Shown: piece after piece, positions 15,200-22,207 of the stretch
How the letters are laid out: each line of letters begins with the position of its first letter
Numbering within the stretch: the stretch's first letter is position 1
Source of the DNA: Clostridia bacterium
GTDB lineage: Bacteria > Bacillota > Clostridia > Christensenellales > Aristaeellaceae
Assembly (NCBI GenBank): GCA_017433405.1
Contig: JAFRHH010000026.1
Coordinates: 1 to 32,360 of the forward strand
Reading direction: 5' to 3'
DNA length: 32,360 bases
Position numbers and translations under genes: made by a program
Notes under the pieces: generated by a model
The model's input: only the letters and a program-made list of their open reading frames with translations
Databases searched by the model: none
Told to the model about the DNA's origin: nothing

Positions 15200-15244
15200 T
15201 TTTCAGCCCGGCTGCCCGGGCGGCCCATCCGGAGGTATGCGCCC

Positions 15245-16207
15245 TTGAAGAAATGCTTAGCGGCCCTGCTGGCCGTTCTGACCGCCCTGTTCCCGGCTCT
15301 CGGCGCCGCCGGGGCGGAGGAAAAAACGCTCCGCGTCGTCACCACCATTTTCCCCCTCTATGACTGGACCCGGGAGGTGCTCGGGGATGCGCCGGGGGCG
15401 GAGCTGACCCTGCTGCTGGACAGCGGCGTGGATCCCCACAGCTATCAGCCGTCGGTGGCGGACATCATGAAGGTCGCCGGCTGCGATGTGTTTATCTACG
15501 TGGGCGGCGAATCCGACGGTTGGGTGCGGGACGCCCTGAAGGAAGCCGTCAACCGGGATATGATCGCGGTCAATCTGCTGGACGCCCTGGGCGGGGACGC
15601 GCGGACCGAGGAGATCGTCGAGGGCATGGAACCGGAGGAGACCTCCGGGGAAGCCCCGGAGCAGGCGGAGGCGGCGGACGAACACATCTGGCTGAGCCTG
15701 CGGAACGCCCGAAAGCTGACGGGCTCAATCGCGGAGGCCCTGGCCCAGGCGAATCCGGCCCGGGCGGAGGCTTTCCGGGAAAACGCAGCCGCCTTCCGCG
15801 AAAAGCTGGACGTCCTGGATCAGGCCTACGGCAAGGCCGTCGCCTCCGCCCTCCTGAAAACGGTGCTTTTCGGCGACCGCTTCCCCTTCCGGTATCTGAC
15901 GGAGGATTACGGGCTGACCTACTACGCCGCCTTCCCCGGCTGTTCCGCGGAAACGGAGGCCAGCTTCCGGACCATCGCCTTCCTGGCTCAGAAGGTGGAC
16001 GAGCTCGGCCTGCCCGCGGTGCTGACGATCGACGGCTCGGACCGCCGGGTCGCCGAAACCATCGTCCAGGCCACCACGGCGAAAAATCAGGCCGTGCTGA
16101 CGCTGGATTCCCTTCAGTCCACCACCCGGGCGGACATCGAGGCGGGAAAGACCTACCTTTCCGCCATGGAAGCCAACCTGGCCGTGCTGCGCCAGGCTAT
16201 CAACTGA
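15245..16207 (+). CDS. znuA: Zinc/manganese ABC transporter substrate-binding protein
   Basis: A 320-residue cluster A-I metal-binding protein. A signal peptide (1-24, ALGAAGA) precedes the metal-site motifs: His65 in DPHSYQPS, His147 in DEHIWLS, Asp211 in FGDRFPF (Asp in place of the third His, as in many Firmicute homologues) and the TIDGSD segment (261-266). The interdomain loop (about 118-145) is acidic rather than His-rich. There is no lipobox cysteine, so it would be released outside unless otherwise held, odd for a monoderm. The start is TTG at 15245, 9 bases after GGAGG; the nearby ATG at 15237 is out of frame and stops after three codons. znuC and znuB follow on the same strand. Confidence 0.9.
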   Translation: MKKCLAALLAVLTALFPALGAAGAEEKTLRVVTTIFPLYDWTREVLGDAPGAELTLLLDSGVDPHSYQPSVADIMKVAGCDVFIYVGGESDGWVRDALKEAVNRDMIAVNLLDALGGDARTEEIVEGMEPEETSGEAPEQAEAADEHIWLSLRNARKLTGSIAEALAQANPARAEAFRENAAAFREKLDVLDQAYGKAVASALLKTVLFGDRFPFRYLTEDYGLTYYAAFPGCSAETEASFRTIAFLAQKVDELGLPAVLTIDGSDRRVAETIVQATTAKNQAVLTLDSLQSTTRADIEAGKTYLSAMEANLAVLRQAIN

Positions 16208-16211
16208 CTGA

Positions 16212-16300
16212 GGAGACAGATTTTGTCCGCGAGCCGCGTTCGCGTGAGCGGCTGCAAAATCGTCATCCGGAAAGAAGGACAAACGTGAACTAACATTCAC
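16212..16300 (+). repeat. Intercistronic element, copy D
   Basis: Plus orientation, between znuA and znuC. The GGAGACAG head starts 4 bases after the znuA stop. The first stem pairs ATTTTGTCCGCGAGCCGC-like bases with GCGGCTGCAAAAT, and the second palindrome GTGAACTAACATTCAC (16285-16300) ends directly against the GGAGGAGG of znuC. It is the best-preserved copy. Confidence 0.9.
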
Positions 16301-16314
16301 GGAGGAGGAATCCA

Positions 16315-17061
16315 ATGGCACTTTTATCCTGCAGGGATCTGGTTCTCGGATACGACGGGACCCCCGTCCTTTCCGGGGTGAACTTTGAAATCAGCCAGGG
16401 GGACTATCTCTGCATCGTCGGGGAAAACGGCTCCGGGAAATCGACGCTCATGAAGACCGTGCTGGGTCTGCAGCGGCCGCTTCGGGGAACCATCGCCTTC
16501 GGGGACGGCCTCCGGCAGACGGAGATCGGCTACCTTCCCCAGCAGACCGCGGTGCAGAAGGATTTTCCGGCGACGGTGCGGGAGATCGTCCTGTCCGGCT
16601 GCCAGGCCCGGGTGGGCCGTCGCCCGTTTTACGGGAAGGCGGAAAAGGCGCTGTGCGCCCAGAACATGGCCCGGATGGATCTGAGCCCGCTGGAGCGGCG
16701 GTGCTACCGGGAGCTTTCCGGCGGCCAGCAGCAGCGGGTGCTGCTGGCCCGGGCCCTTTGCGCGACCCGGAAGCTGCTGGTACTGGACGAGCCGGTATCC
16801 GGCCTGGATCCCCACGTGACCCAGGAGATGTATGCCCTGATCCGGAAGCTGAACCGGGAGGACGGCATCACCGTCATGATGATCTCCCACGATATCGCCG
16901 CCTCCGTCCGGGAGGCAACCCATATTCTCCACGTCGGCCAGGAGCTGTTCTTCGGGACGACGGAGGCCTATCTGGCCTCCCCCTTCGCGGCGCGGTTTCT
17001 TTCCCTGAGCGCCCCCGCCGGGGCGGCGCGCCCTTCCGGGAAGGGAGGTGGGGCGGCATGA
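16315..17061 (+). CDS. znuC: Zinc/manganese ABC transporter ATP-binding protein
   Basis: A 248-residue ABC ATPase that powers metal import. Walker A GENGSGKST is at 36-44, the Q-loop near 76, the signature LSGGQQQR at 134-141, Walker B LLVLDEP at 154-160 and the H-loop His192. The compact length and LPQQ/FPATVRE wording fit the metal-uptake group. A Gly/Ala-rich tail (last 15 residues) arises where the gene runs into the znuB ribosome binding site; the stop overlaps the znuB start (ATGA). Element D in front separates it from znuA. Confidence 0.93.
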   Translation: MALLSCRDLVLGYDGTPVLSGVNFEISQGDYLCIVGENGSGKSTLMKTVLGLQRPLRGTIAFGDGLRQTEIGYLPQQTAVQKDFPATVREIVLSGCQARVGRRPFYGKAEKALCAQNMARMDLSPLERRCYRELSGGQQQRVLLARALCATRKLLVLDEPVSGLDPHVTQEMYALIRKLNREDGITVMMISHDIAASVREATHILHVGQELFFGTTEAYLASPFAARFLSLSAPAGAARPSGKGGGAA

Positions 17062-17897
17062 TTGAAACCATCGGAACCTATCTGCAGTTTCCCTTCGTGC
17101 GCTACGCCCTGATCGTCGGCGTGCTGATCGCCCTCTGCTCCTCCCTGATGGGGGTGACGCTGGTGCTGAAGCGCTTTTCCTTCATCGGGGACGGGCTTTC
17201 CCACGTGGCCTTCGGCGCCATGGCCATCGCCAGCGTCCTGCATCTGACGGACGACATGCTCTTCGTTATGCCGGTTACGGTGCTGTGCGCCGTGCTGCTG
17301 CTCAAAACCGGCCGGAACACCCGGATCAAGGGGGACGCCGCCATCGCGATGATCTCCGTCGGCGCCCTGGCCCTCGGCTATCTGCTGATGAACCTGTTCT
17401 CGACCTCGTCCAATCTTTCCGGGGATGTCTGCTCGACCCTCTTCGGCTCGACCTCGATTCTGACGCTGACCCGGGGCGAGGTCTGGCTCTGCATCGTCCT
17501 TTCGGTCTTCGTCGTAGCGGTGTTCGTGCTGTTCTACAACAAGATCTTCGCGGTCACCTTCGACGAGGATTTCGCCCGGGCCGCCGGAACCCGCGCGGAG
17601 GCCTACAACCTGCTGATCGCCATCGTCATCGCCGTCATCATCGTGCTGGCCATGAATCTGGTCGGCTCCCTGCTGATCTCCGCGCTGATTATCTTCCCCG
17701 CCATGTCCGCCATGCGGCTTTATAAGAGCTTTCTTTCCGTAACCGTCTGTTCCGCCGTGCTTTCGGTTCTGTGCGCCCTGGCGGGCATCCTGGTGTCCAT
17801 CGTCGCGGGGACGCCGGTGGGCTCGACCATCGTGGCCGTCGATATCGCCGCCTTCCTGATCTGCCTGATCATCGCGAAGGTCCGGGGGAACGGTTAA
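17058..17897 (+). CDS. znuB: Zinc/manganese ABC transporter permease
   Basis: A 279-residue membrane protein of the ABC-3 metal permease family, with about eight hydrophobic segments from residue 15 to the end. Recognisable family stretches are SSLMGVTLVLKRFSFIGDGL (29-48), with SHVAFGA following, and NLVGSLLISALIIFPAM. The start ATG overlaps the znuC stop by four bases, with GGGAGGTGG upstream, so the three genes form one operon. The frame is open far upstream inside znuC, but that is overlap, not coding. A weak AAGCC..GGCTT repeat follows the stop; no strong terminator is seen. Confidence 0.92.
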   Translation: MIETIGTYLQFPFVRYALIVGVLIALCSSLMGVTLVLKRFSFIGDGLSHVAFGAMAIASVLHLTDDMLFVMPVTVLCAVLLLKTGRNTRIKGDAAIAMISVGALALGYLLMNLFSTSSNLSGDVCSTLFGSTSILTLTRGEVWLCIVLSVFVVAVFVLFYNKIFAVTFDEDFARAAGTRAEAYNLLIAIVIAVIIVLAMNLVGSLLISALIIFPAMSAMRLYKSFLSVTVCSAVLSVLCALAGILVSIVAGTPVGSTIVAVDIAAFLICLIIAKVRGNG

Positions 17898-18012
17898 CGT
17901 TTTCCCGGAGAAGCCAGGCGTTTTTCCGATTTCAGGCTTGAATCCCGGCGGTGTTTCATGTTAAAAAAATATGAGCAGGCCCGACAGGAATTATAAGGAG
18001 GAATTGATCTCG

Positions 18013-18873
18013 ATGAAACGGTGGCTTTCCTTTCTGCTGACTCTGGTTCTTATGCCATTGTTCCCCTTTCTCGCCGTCCCCGCGTCGGCCTCGGCCGGGG
18101 GGAACGCGCTGTCTCTCCTCTCCATCAACGTCCGCAAGGCGGACGCCCATCTGCTGCGCTGCGGCAGCAGCGTCTATCTGATCGATACCGGGGAGAAAAA
18201 GGAATACGATACCCTCTACCGGGTGCTGAAGGAAAACGGCGTGACCCGCCTGACCGGCGTGATCCTGACCCATTCCCATTCGGACCACACCGGCGGGCTG
18301 AAGAAGCTGGTTCAGTCGGATATCGCCATCGACAGAGTTTATACGACCGCCTATTACGCGCCGAAGAAGGCGGACAAGGAGAACCCCATCGTCAAGGCCC
18401 TGAAGAAGACGGGCCTCGAGCCCGTCTATCTCAAATCCGGTGACTCCCTGCCGCTGGACGGGGGGGAGATGAAGGTACTGGGGCCGATCGAGAAGCGGAC
18501 GAGTTCGAACGAGGAAAACAGCAATTCCCTCGTGATCCTGGCCTCCGGCGGCGGCGGGAGCATTCTGCTGACGGGGGACATGGAGTTTCCCGAGGAGGAC
18601 GACCTGCTGGCCGCGGGCCTGATTCCCCACGCGGACGTCATCAAGATCGGCAACCACGGGGAGGGGGACGCCACCAGCGAGCGGCTGATCTCCGCCGTCT
18701 CCCCGTCCGTTGCCGTGATTTCGACCAACTCCGAGGACGAGCCGGACACCCCGGATCCCCGGGTTATGAAGCTTTTGAACAAATATAAGATCACCGTGCT
18801 GCAGACCCAGGAGACGAAAAACGGCGTGCTGGTCATTCTGCGGGACGGGAAAGTTACCTGGGAGCTGCAGTAG
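18013..18873 (+). CDS. Secreted metallo-beta-lactamase-fold hydrolase (ComEC-C-like)
   Basis: A 286-residue protein with a signal peptide (1-28, ending ASASA) and an MBL fold: the metal motif HSHSDH at 87-92, a second-site GDMEF near 190 and the NHGEGD histidine near 215. It resembles the extracellular nuclease-like domain of ComEC and stand-alone ComEC-like hydrolases, which may act on DNA or nucleotides, but the substrate is open. The start at 18013 is used because AAGGAGG lies 11-13 bases before it; an ATG at 17971 has no such site and would bury the signal peptide. Confidence 0.8.
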   Translation: MKRWLSFLLTLVLMPLFPFLAVPASASAGGNALSLLSINVRKADAHLLRCGSSVYLIDTGEKKEYDTLYRVLKENGVTRLTGVILTHSHSDHTGGLKKLVQSDIAIDRVYTTAYYAPKKADKENPIVKALKKTGLEPVYLKSGDSLPLDGGEMKVLGPIEKRTSSNEENSNSLVILASGGGGSILLTGDMEFPEEDDLLAAGLIPHADVIKIGNHGEGDATSERLISAVSPSVAVISTNSEDEPDTPDPRVMKLLNKYKITVLQTQETKNGVLVILRDGKVTWELQ

Positions 18874-18953
18874 CGGATGGGGGAACGGGCCCCGGAAACA
18901 GCTCCCACGTTCTGGCAGACGCGTAGGGACGTTCATCGAGGAGGGGACAGAAA

Positions 18954-19823
18954 ATGACTGAAAAGCCGGTCACCGATCTGCCGCCGAAGGGGGTTTTTGA
19001 AGCGCTGGCCCGGGAATATCCCGTGCTGTATCTGAACCCGGACCGGGACGACCGGGAGGCGTTCCGCAGCGTCGTACTGCGGGGAGCGAACCCCCCGGGA
19101 AAAAGCCTTTCCCACTATCGCGGGAGCTCCTTCGACGCCTTGGAAACCGTCGAAACGCCCGTCGGTCCCGTCCGGGTGGCCACCCTGGGGGACCGGCACG
19201 ATTTCGAGTTCGTCATGCGGGGGCTGATGGCCGCCAAGGACGGTCCCCGGGCCTCGATTCCCCCCAGCCAGGGCGCCGCGATGCTGACCGTGTTTAACTG
19301 GCCGCGGATCCGGGCCCATCTGGCCGCCTTTCCGCCGGAGGAGCAGGCCGCGGCGTTTAACCGCTTTACCGCGAAGAAGGAAAACTATACGGACAGCCTG
19401 ATCATCCTGTCCCGGGGGCCCTACAGCGGCGTTCCCGCGTCGGCGCTCGGCCTTACGGAGGAGGAATGGCTCCTGGATTCCGATACCATCCGCCGCTTTC
19501 ACGAAATCACCCACGTGATCTGCCGCCGCCAGTATCCGGACCGGATCGACCCCGTCCGGGACGAGCTGATCGCCGACGCGGTGGGGCTCTTCGCCGCCTA
19601 CGGCGCCTTCGATCCGGAGAAGGAGCGGCTGTTCCTGGGCATCCGGGACGGGCGGTATACCGGCGGGCGGCTGGAGAACTATACCGATCGGCCGGAAGCC
19701 CTCGCCAAAAAGGTCGACGCGGCGATCCGCCGGATCGCGGAGATCATCGCGGGGCTGACCGCCGCGCGGAAGGCGGCCGGTCCCTTCGATCTGATTCCGC
19801 CGCTGATGGAGACAGATTTTTAG
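18954..19823 (+). CDS. Unrecognised protein with HEITH (zincin-like) motif
   Basis: A 289-residue soluble protein of no family I can name. Residues 183-187 read HEITH, the HExxH pattern of zinc peptidases, in an Arg/Phe-flanked helix (RRFHEITHVICRR), and 17 residues later RDELIADAVGL offers Glu204 as a possible third ligand, the arrangement of gluzincins. No signal peptide or membrane segment is visible, so it would act in the cytoplasm. It has GAGGAGG 8-9 bases before its ATG and precedes the GH127 gene by 24 bases. The last five residues (METDF) and TAG stop are encoded by a minimal copy of the intercistronic element. The motif could also be chance, but its helical context argues otherwise. 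Confidence 0.7.
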   Translation: MTEKPVTDLPPKGVFEALAREYPVLYLNPDRDDREAFRSVVLRGANPPGKSLSHYRGSSFDALETVETPVGPVRVATLGDRHDFEFVMRGLMAAKDGPRASIPPSQGAAMLTVFNWPRIRAHLAAFPPEEQAAAFNRFTAKKENYTDSLIILSRGPYSGVPASALGLTEEEWLLDSDTIRRFHEITHVICRRQYPDRIDPVRDELIADAVGLFAAYGAFDPEKERLFLGIRDGRYTGGRLENYTDRPEALAKKVDAAIRRIAEIIAGLTAARKAAGPFDLIPPLMETDF

Positions 19824-19834
19824 ATCATCGAAAC
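19808..19834 (+). repeat. Intercistronic element, minimal copy E
   Basis: Contains the exact 13-base head GGAGACAGATTTT and then a TAG stop, an ATCATC core and the ribosome binding site GGAGGAG of the GH127 gene. Both palindromes are missing. The head lies inside the 3' end of the preceding gene. Confidence 0.5.
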
Positions 19835-19847
19835 GGAGGAGTTTTCC

Positions 19848-21809
19848 ATGAAAACCGGCAGTTCCTTCCTGACCCACGTCCGCCTCAACGATTCCTTCTG
19901 GAACCCGATCCGGGAAACTGTCCGCCAGACCGGCATTCCCTACCAGTGGAAGGCGCTGAACGATCAGCTGCCCGACACCGAGCCCAGCGGCTGCATGCGG
20001 AATTTCCGGATCGCCGCGGGGCGGGAGCAGGGCGCCCACGCGGGCTGCGTCTTCCAGGACAGCGATATCGGCAAGTGGCTGGAGGGGGCTGCCTATACCC
20101 TGCGCTGGCATCCGGATCCGGCCCTGGAGGAGATCATGGACGGCGCCATCGAGGAGATCGTCGCCGCCCAGCAGCCCGACGGCTATCTGGACACCTATTA
20201 CATCATTAACGGGCTGGACAGGCGCTGGACCAATCTCAAGGATCATCACGAGCTGTACTGCGCCGGCCACCTGCTCGAGGGCGCGGTCGCCTACTATGAG
20301 GCCACCGGCAAGCGCCGCCTGCTGGACGCCATGATCCGCTTCGTCGACCATATCGACAGCGTGCTCGGGCCGGAGGAGGGCAAGCTTCACGGCTATCCCG
20401 GTCATCCGGAGATCGAGCTGGCCCTGATGCGGCTTTACCGGGTCACCGGGGATCCGAAGCATCTTCGCCTGGCCAGCTATTTCATCGATCAGCGGGGCCG
20501 GCAGCCCCTCTTCTTCCGGGAGGAGGAAATCCGCCACGGCGTCGCCGACATCGACCGGAAAAGCCTGTTCCGCTACCGGTATTATCAGGCGGGAAAGCCG
20601 GTTCGGGAGCAGGAGGACGCGGAGGGGCACGCCGTCCGGGCCCTGTATCTCTATGCCGGGATGGCGGACGTGGCCCGGGAAACCGGGGACGAGTCCCTCT
20701 TCCGGGCCTGCCGGAGGCTTTGGGAAAGCGCGGTCCGGCGCCGGATGTATATCACCGGCGGCGTCGGCTCCAGCGAATACGGCGAGTCCTTCACCTTCGA
20801 TTACGACCTGCCCAACGACACGGTTTACGCGGAGACCTGCGCCTCCATCGCCCTGGTCTTCTTCGCCCGGCGGATGCTGGAGATGGATCCCCGGGGGGAA
20901 TACGCGGACGTTATGGAGCGATGCCTGTATAACGGGATCCTGAGTGGCATGCAGCTGGACGGCACCCGGTTTTTCTATGTCAATCCCCTGGAAGTGCTGC
21001 CGGAGGCCTGCGAGATGGACGAGCGGAAGCGCCATGTGCGCCCCGAGCGCCAGGGCTGGTTCGCCTGCGCCTGCTGCCCACCGAATCTGAACCGGCTGGT
21101 GGCCTCCCTGGAGGACTATATGATTTCCCTGCGGGGCCAGGAGGTCTTTATCCACCTGTTTCTGGGCGGCGAGGCGGAATTTGAGACGGAGAGCGCCGCA
21201 GCCCCCGAAGCGCCGAAAACAACTGTTCAGCTTCAGATTCGCTCAGATTATCCCCGGGACGGGAAAATTGTCCTGACGCTCCGCCTTCCGGAGCCGGCGC
21301 GCTTCTGCCTGCGGCCCCGGATTCCCGGCTGGTGCGCCTCCTTCGCGGTCCGCATCAACGGTCAGGCCGTTTCCGCCGGGCCGGAGGAGGGCTATCTCCG
21401 TCTGGATCGGGAATGGCGGGACGGGGATACGGTGGAGCTGAACCTCGATATGCCGGTCCGGCTGGTTCAGGCCAGCCCCCGGATTCCCGAGGACGCCGGC
21501 AAGGTCGCCGTCGCCCGGGGGCCGCTGGTCTACTGTCTCGAGGAAGCGGACAACGGAAAGCGTCTGCATCTTCTCCGGATCGGAAAAACAGCCGCGGCTG
21601 ATTTCGCCGCGGCCTGGAAGCCGGATAAGCTGAAGGGCATTACGGAGCTGACCTGCCCCGGCATCCGGGAAAGCGAGGAAGGCTGGGAGGACACGCTCTA
21701 CAGCGCCTCCCTGCCGATCCGGGAAACCGAAACCCGGCTGACCTTCATTCCCTACTACGCCTGGGCCAACCGGGGCCTGGGCGAGATGCGGGTCTGGGTT
21801 CGGCGGTAA
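19848..21809 (+). CDS. Beta-L-arabinofuranosidase, GH127 family
   Basis: A 653-residue cytoplasmic enzyme, close to the 658 of the family model HypBA1. The zinc/cysteine active site is complete: Glu329 and Cys331 in YAETCAS, Cys409 and nucleophile Cys410 or its neighbour in ACCPPN. The Cys-to-Cys distance (78) matches HypBA1 (77). An (alpha/alpha)6 barrel spans about 1-430 and beta-sandwich domains follow. GH127 enzymes remove beta-L-arabinofuranose from plant hydroxyproline-rich glycans. No signal peptide, so oligosaccharides must be imported first, which fits a CUT1 transporter at 28.7-32.3 kb. The REP-like copy starts 3 bases after its stop. Confidence 0.9.
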   Translation: MKTGSSFLTHVRLNDSFWNPIRETVRQTGIPYQWKALNDQLPDTEPSGCMRNFRIAAGREQGAHAGCVFQDSDIGKWLEGAAYTLRWHPDPALEEIMDGAIEEIVAAQQPDGYLDTYYIINGLDRRWTNLKDHHELYCAGHLLEGAVAYYEATGKRRLLDAMIRFVDHIDSVLGPEEGKLHGYPGHPEIELALMRLYRVTGDPKHLRLASYFIDQRGRQPLFFREEEIRHGVADIDRKSLFRYRYYQAGKPVREQEDAEGHAVRALYLYAGMADVARETGDESLFRACRRLWESAVRRRMYITGGVGSSEYGESFTFDYDLPNDTVYAETCASIALVFFARRMLEMDPRGEYADVMERCLYNGILSGMQLDGTRFFYVNPLEVLPEACEMDERKRHVRPERQGWFACACCPPNLNRLVASLEDYMISLRGQEVFIHLFLGGEAEFETESAAAPEAPKTTVQLQIRSDYPRDGKIVLTLRLPEPARFCLRPRIPGWCASFAVRINGQAVSAGPEEGYLRLDREWRDGDTVELNLDMPVRLVQASPRIPEDAGKVAVARGPLVYCLEEADNGKRLHLLRIGKTAAADFAAAWKPDKLKGITELTCPGIRESEEGWEDTLYSASLPIRETETRLTFIPYYAWANRGLGEMRVWVRR

Positions 21810-21812
21810 GCC

Positions 21813-21842
21813 GTGGGACAGGGGGACGGTTCCTCCGTCCCA
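21813..21842 (+). repeat. REP-like element, copy 1
   Basis: GTGGGACAGGGGGACGGTTC continues into CTCCGTCCCA, an imperfect palindrome (GGGACGG/CCGTCCC) directly after the GH127 stop. Copy 5 at the right window edge is identical over 28 bases. Confidence 0.8.
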
Positions 21843-21855
21843 GTCTCCGCATTCT

Positions 21856-21893
21856 GAAAGCGCCTGCCTCCGTTTGTGGAAGCAGGCGCTTTC
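21856..21893. terminator. Strong 12-bp hairpin after GH127
   Basis: GAAAGCGCCTGC (21856-21867) pairs perfectly with GCAGGCGCTTTC (21882-21893) around a 14-base loop. It lies in the gap between the plus-strand GH127 gene and the next plus-strand gene. No U-tract follows, so termination is likely but unproved. Confidence 0.6.
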
Positions 21894-21921
21894 GGCTTGG
21901 GTATGGTTCCCTTTCCGCGGA

Positions 21922-21999
21922 TCACTGAGGAAGAGGGAGTCCGGTTTTTTCGGAAAACTCCTTCAGGGACATGTTCATCCGCTTCGCGGCTTCATTCAT
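21922..21999 (-). other. Short minus-strand ORF or gene 3' remnant
   Basis: 25 codons from an ATG at 21999 to TGA at 21922 read MNEAAKRMNMSLKEFSEKTG, an HTH-like amphipathic run, ending PLPQ. Upstream in frame there are only about 13 more codons before a stop, and no ribosome binding site is evident. It may be the tail of a vanished gene or chance. Otherwise the 21.8-22.2 kb gap holds only the repeat, the hairpin and a promoter. Confidence 0.3.
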
Positions 22000-22077
22000 G
22001 GAAATGACATGATGGCGAAAAGGCGGAAAGCCTGATCGTCAGATGAGCGAAACGGGACGGACTTTTTTCGAAACCGC

Positions 22078-22106
22078 TTGCCAGCGGGATGCTTTTCTGT
22101 GATAAT
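22078..22106 (+). promoter_or_regulatory. Predicted promoter of the Sel1-S41 gene
   Basis: TTGCCA (22078-22083) and GATAAT (22101-22106) with a 17-base spacer, about 100 bases upstream. The leader contains a CGGCC..GGCCG hairpin and ends with AAAGGAGG. Confidence 0.55.
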
Positions 22107-22207
22107 AAAATAAGAGCCTCTGTTCAGGAGAAAAGGATCGTGCGGCCGGGGAAACCGGGGCCGTTCAGGTTCTGTGTGAATGGAAAAAAACAAAGGAGGG
22201 CAGCCTC

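Noticed and set aside
17898..18012. Possible terminator (AAGCC..GGCTT) and promoter (TTGAAT-17-TTAAAA) between znuB and the MBL gene.
   Set aside because: Stem is only five base pairs and the -10 is poor; not strong enough to list as features.
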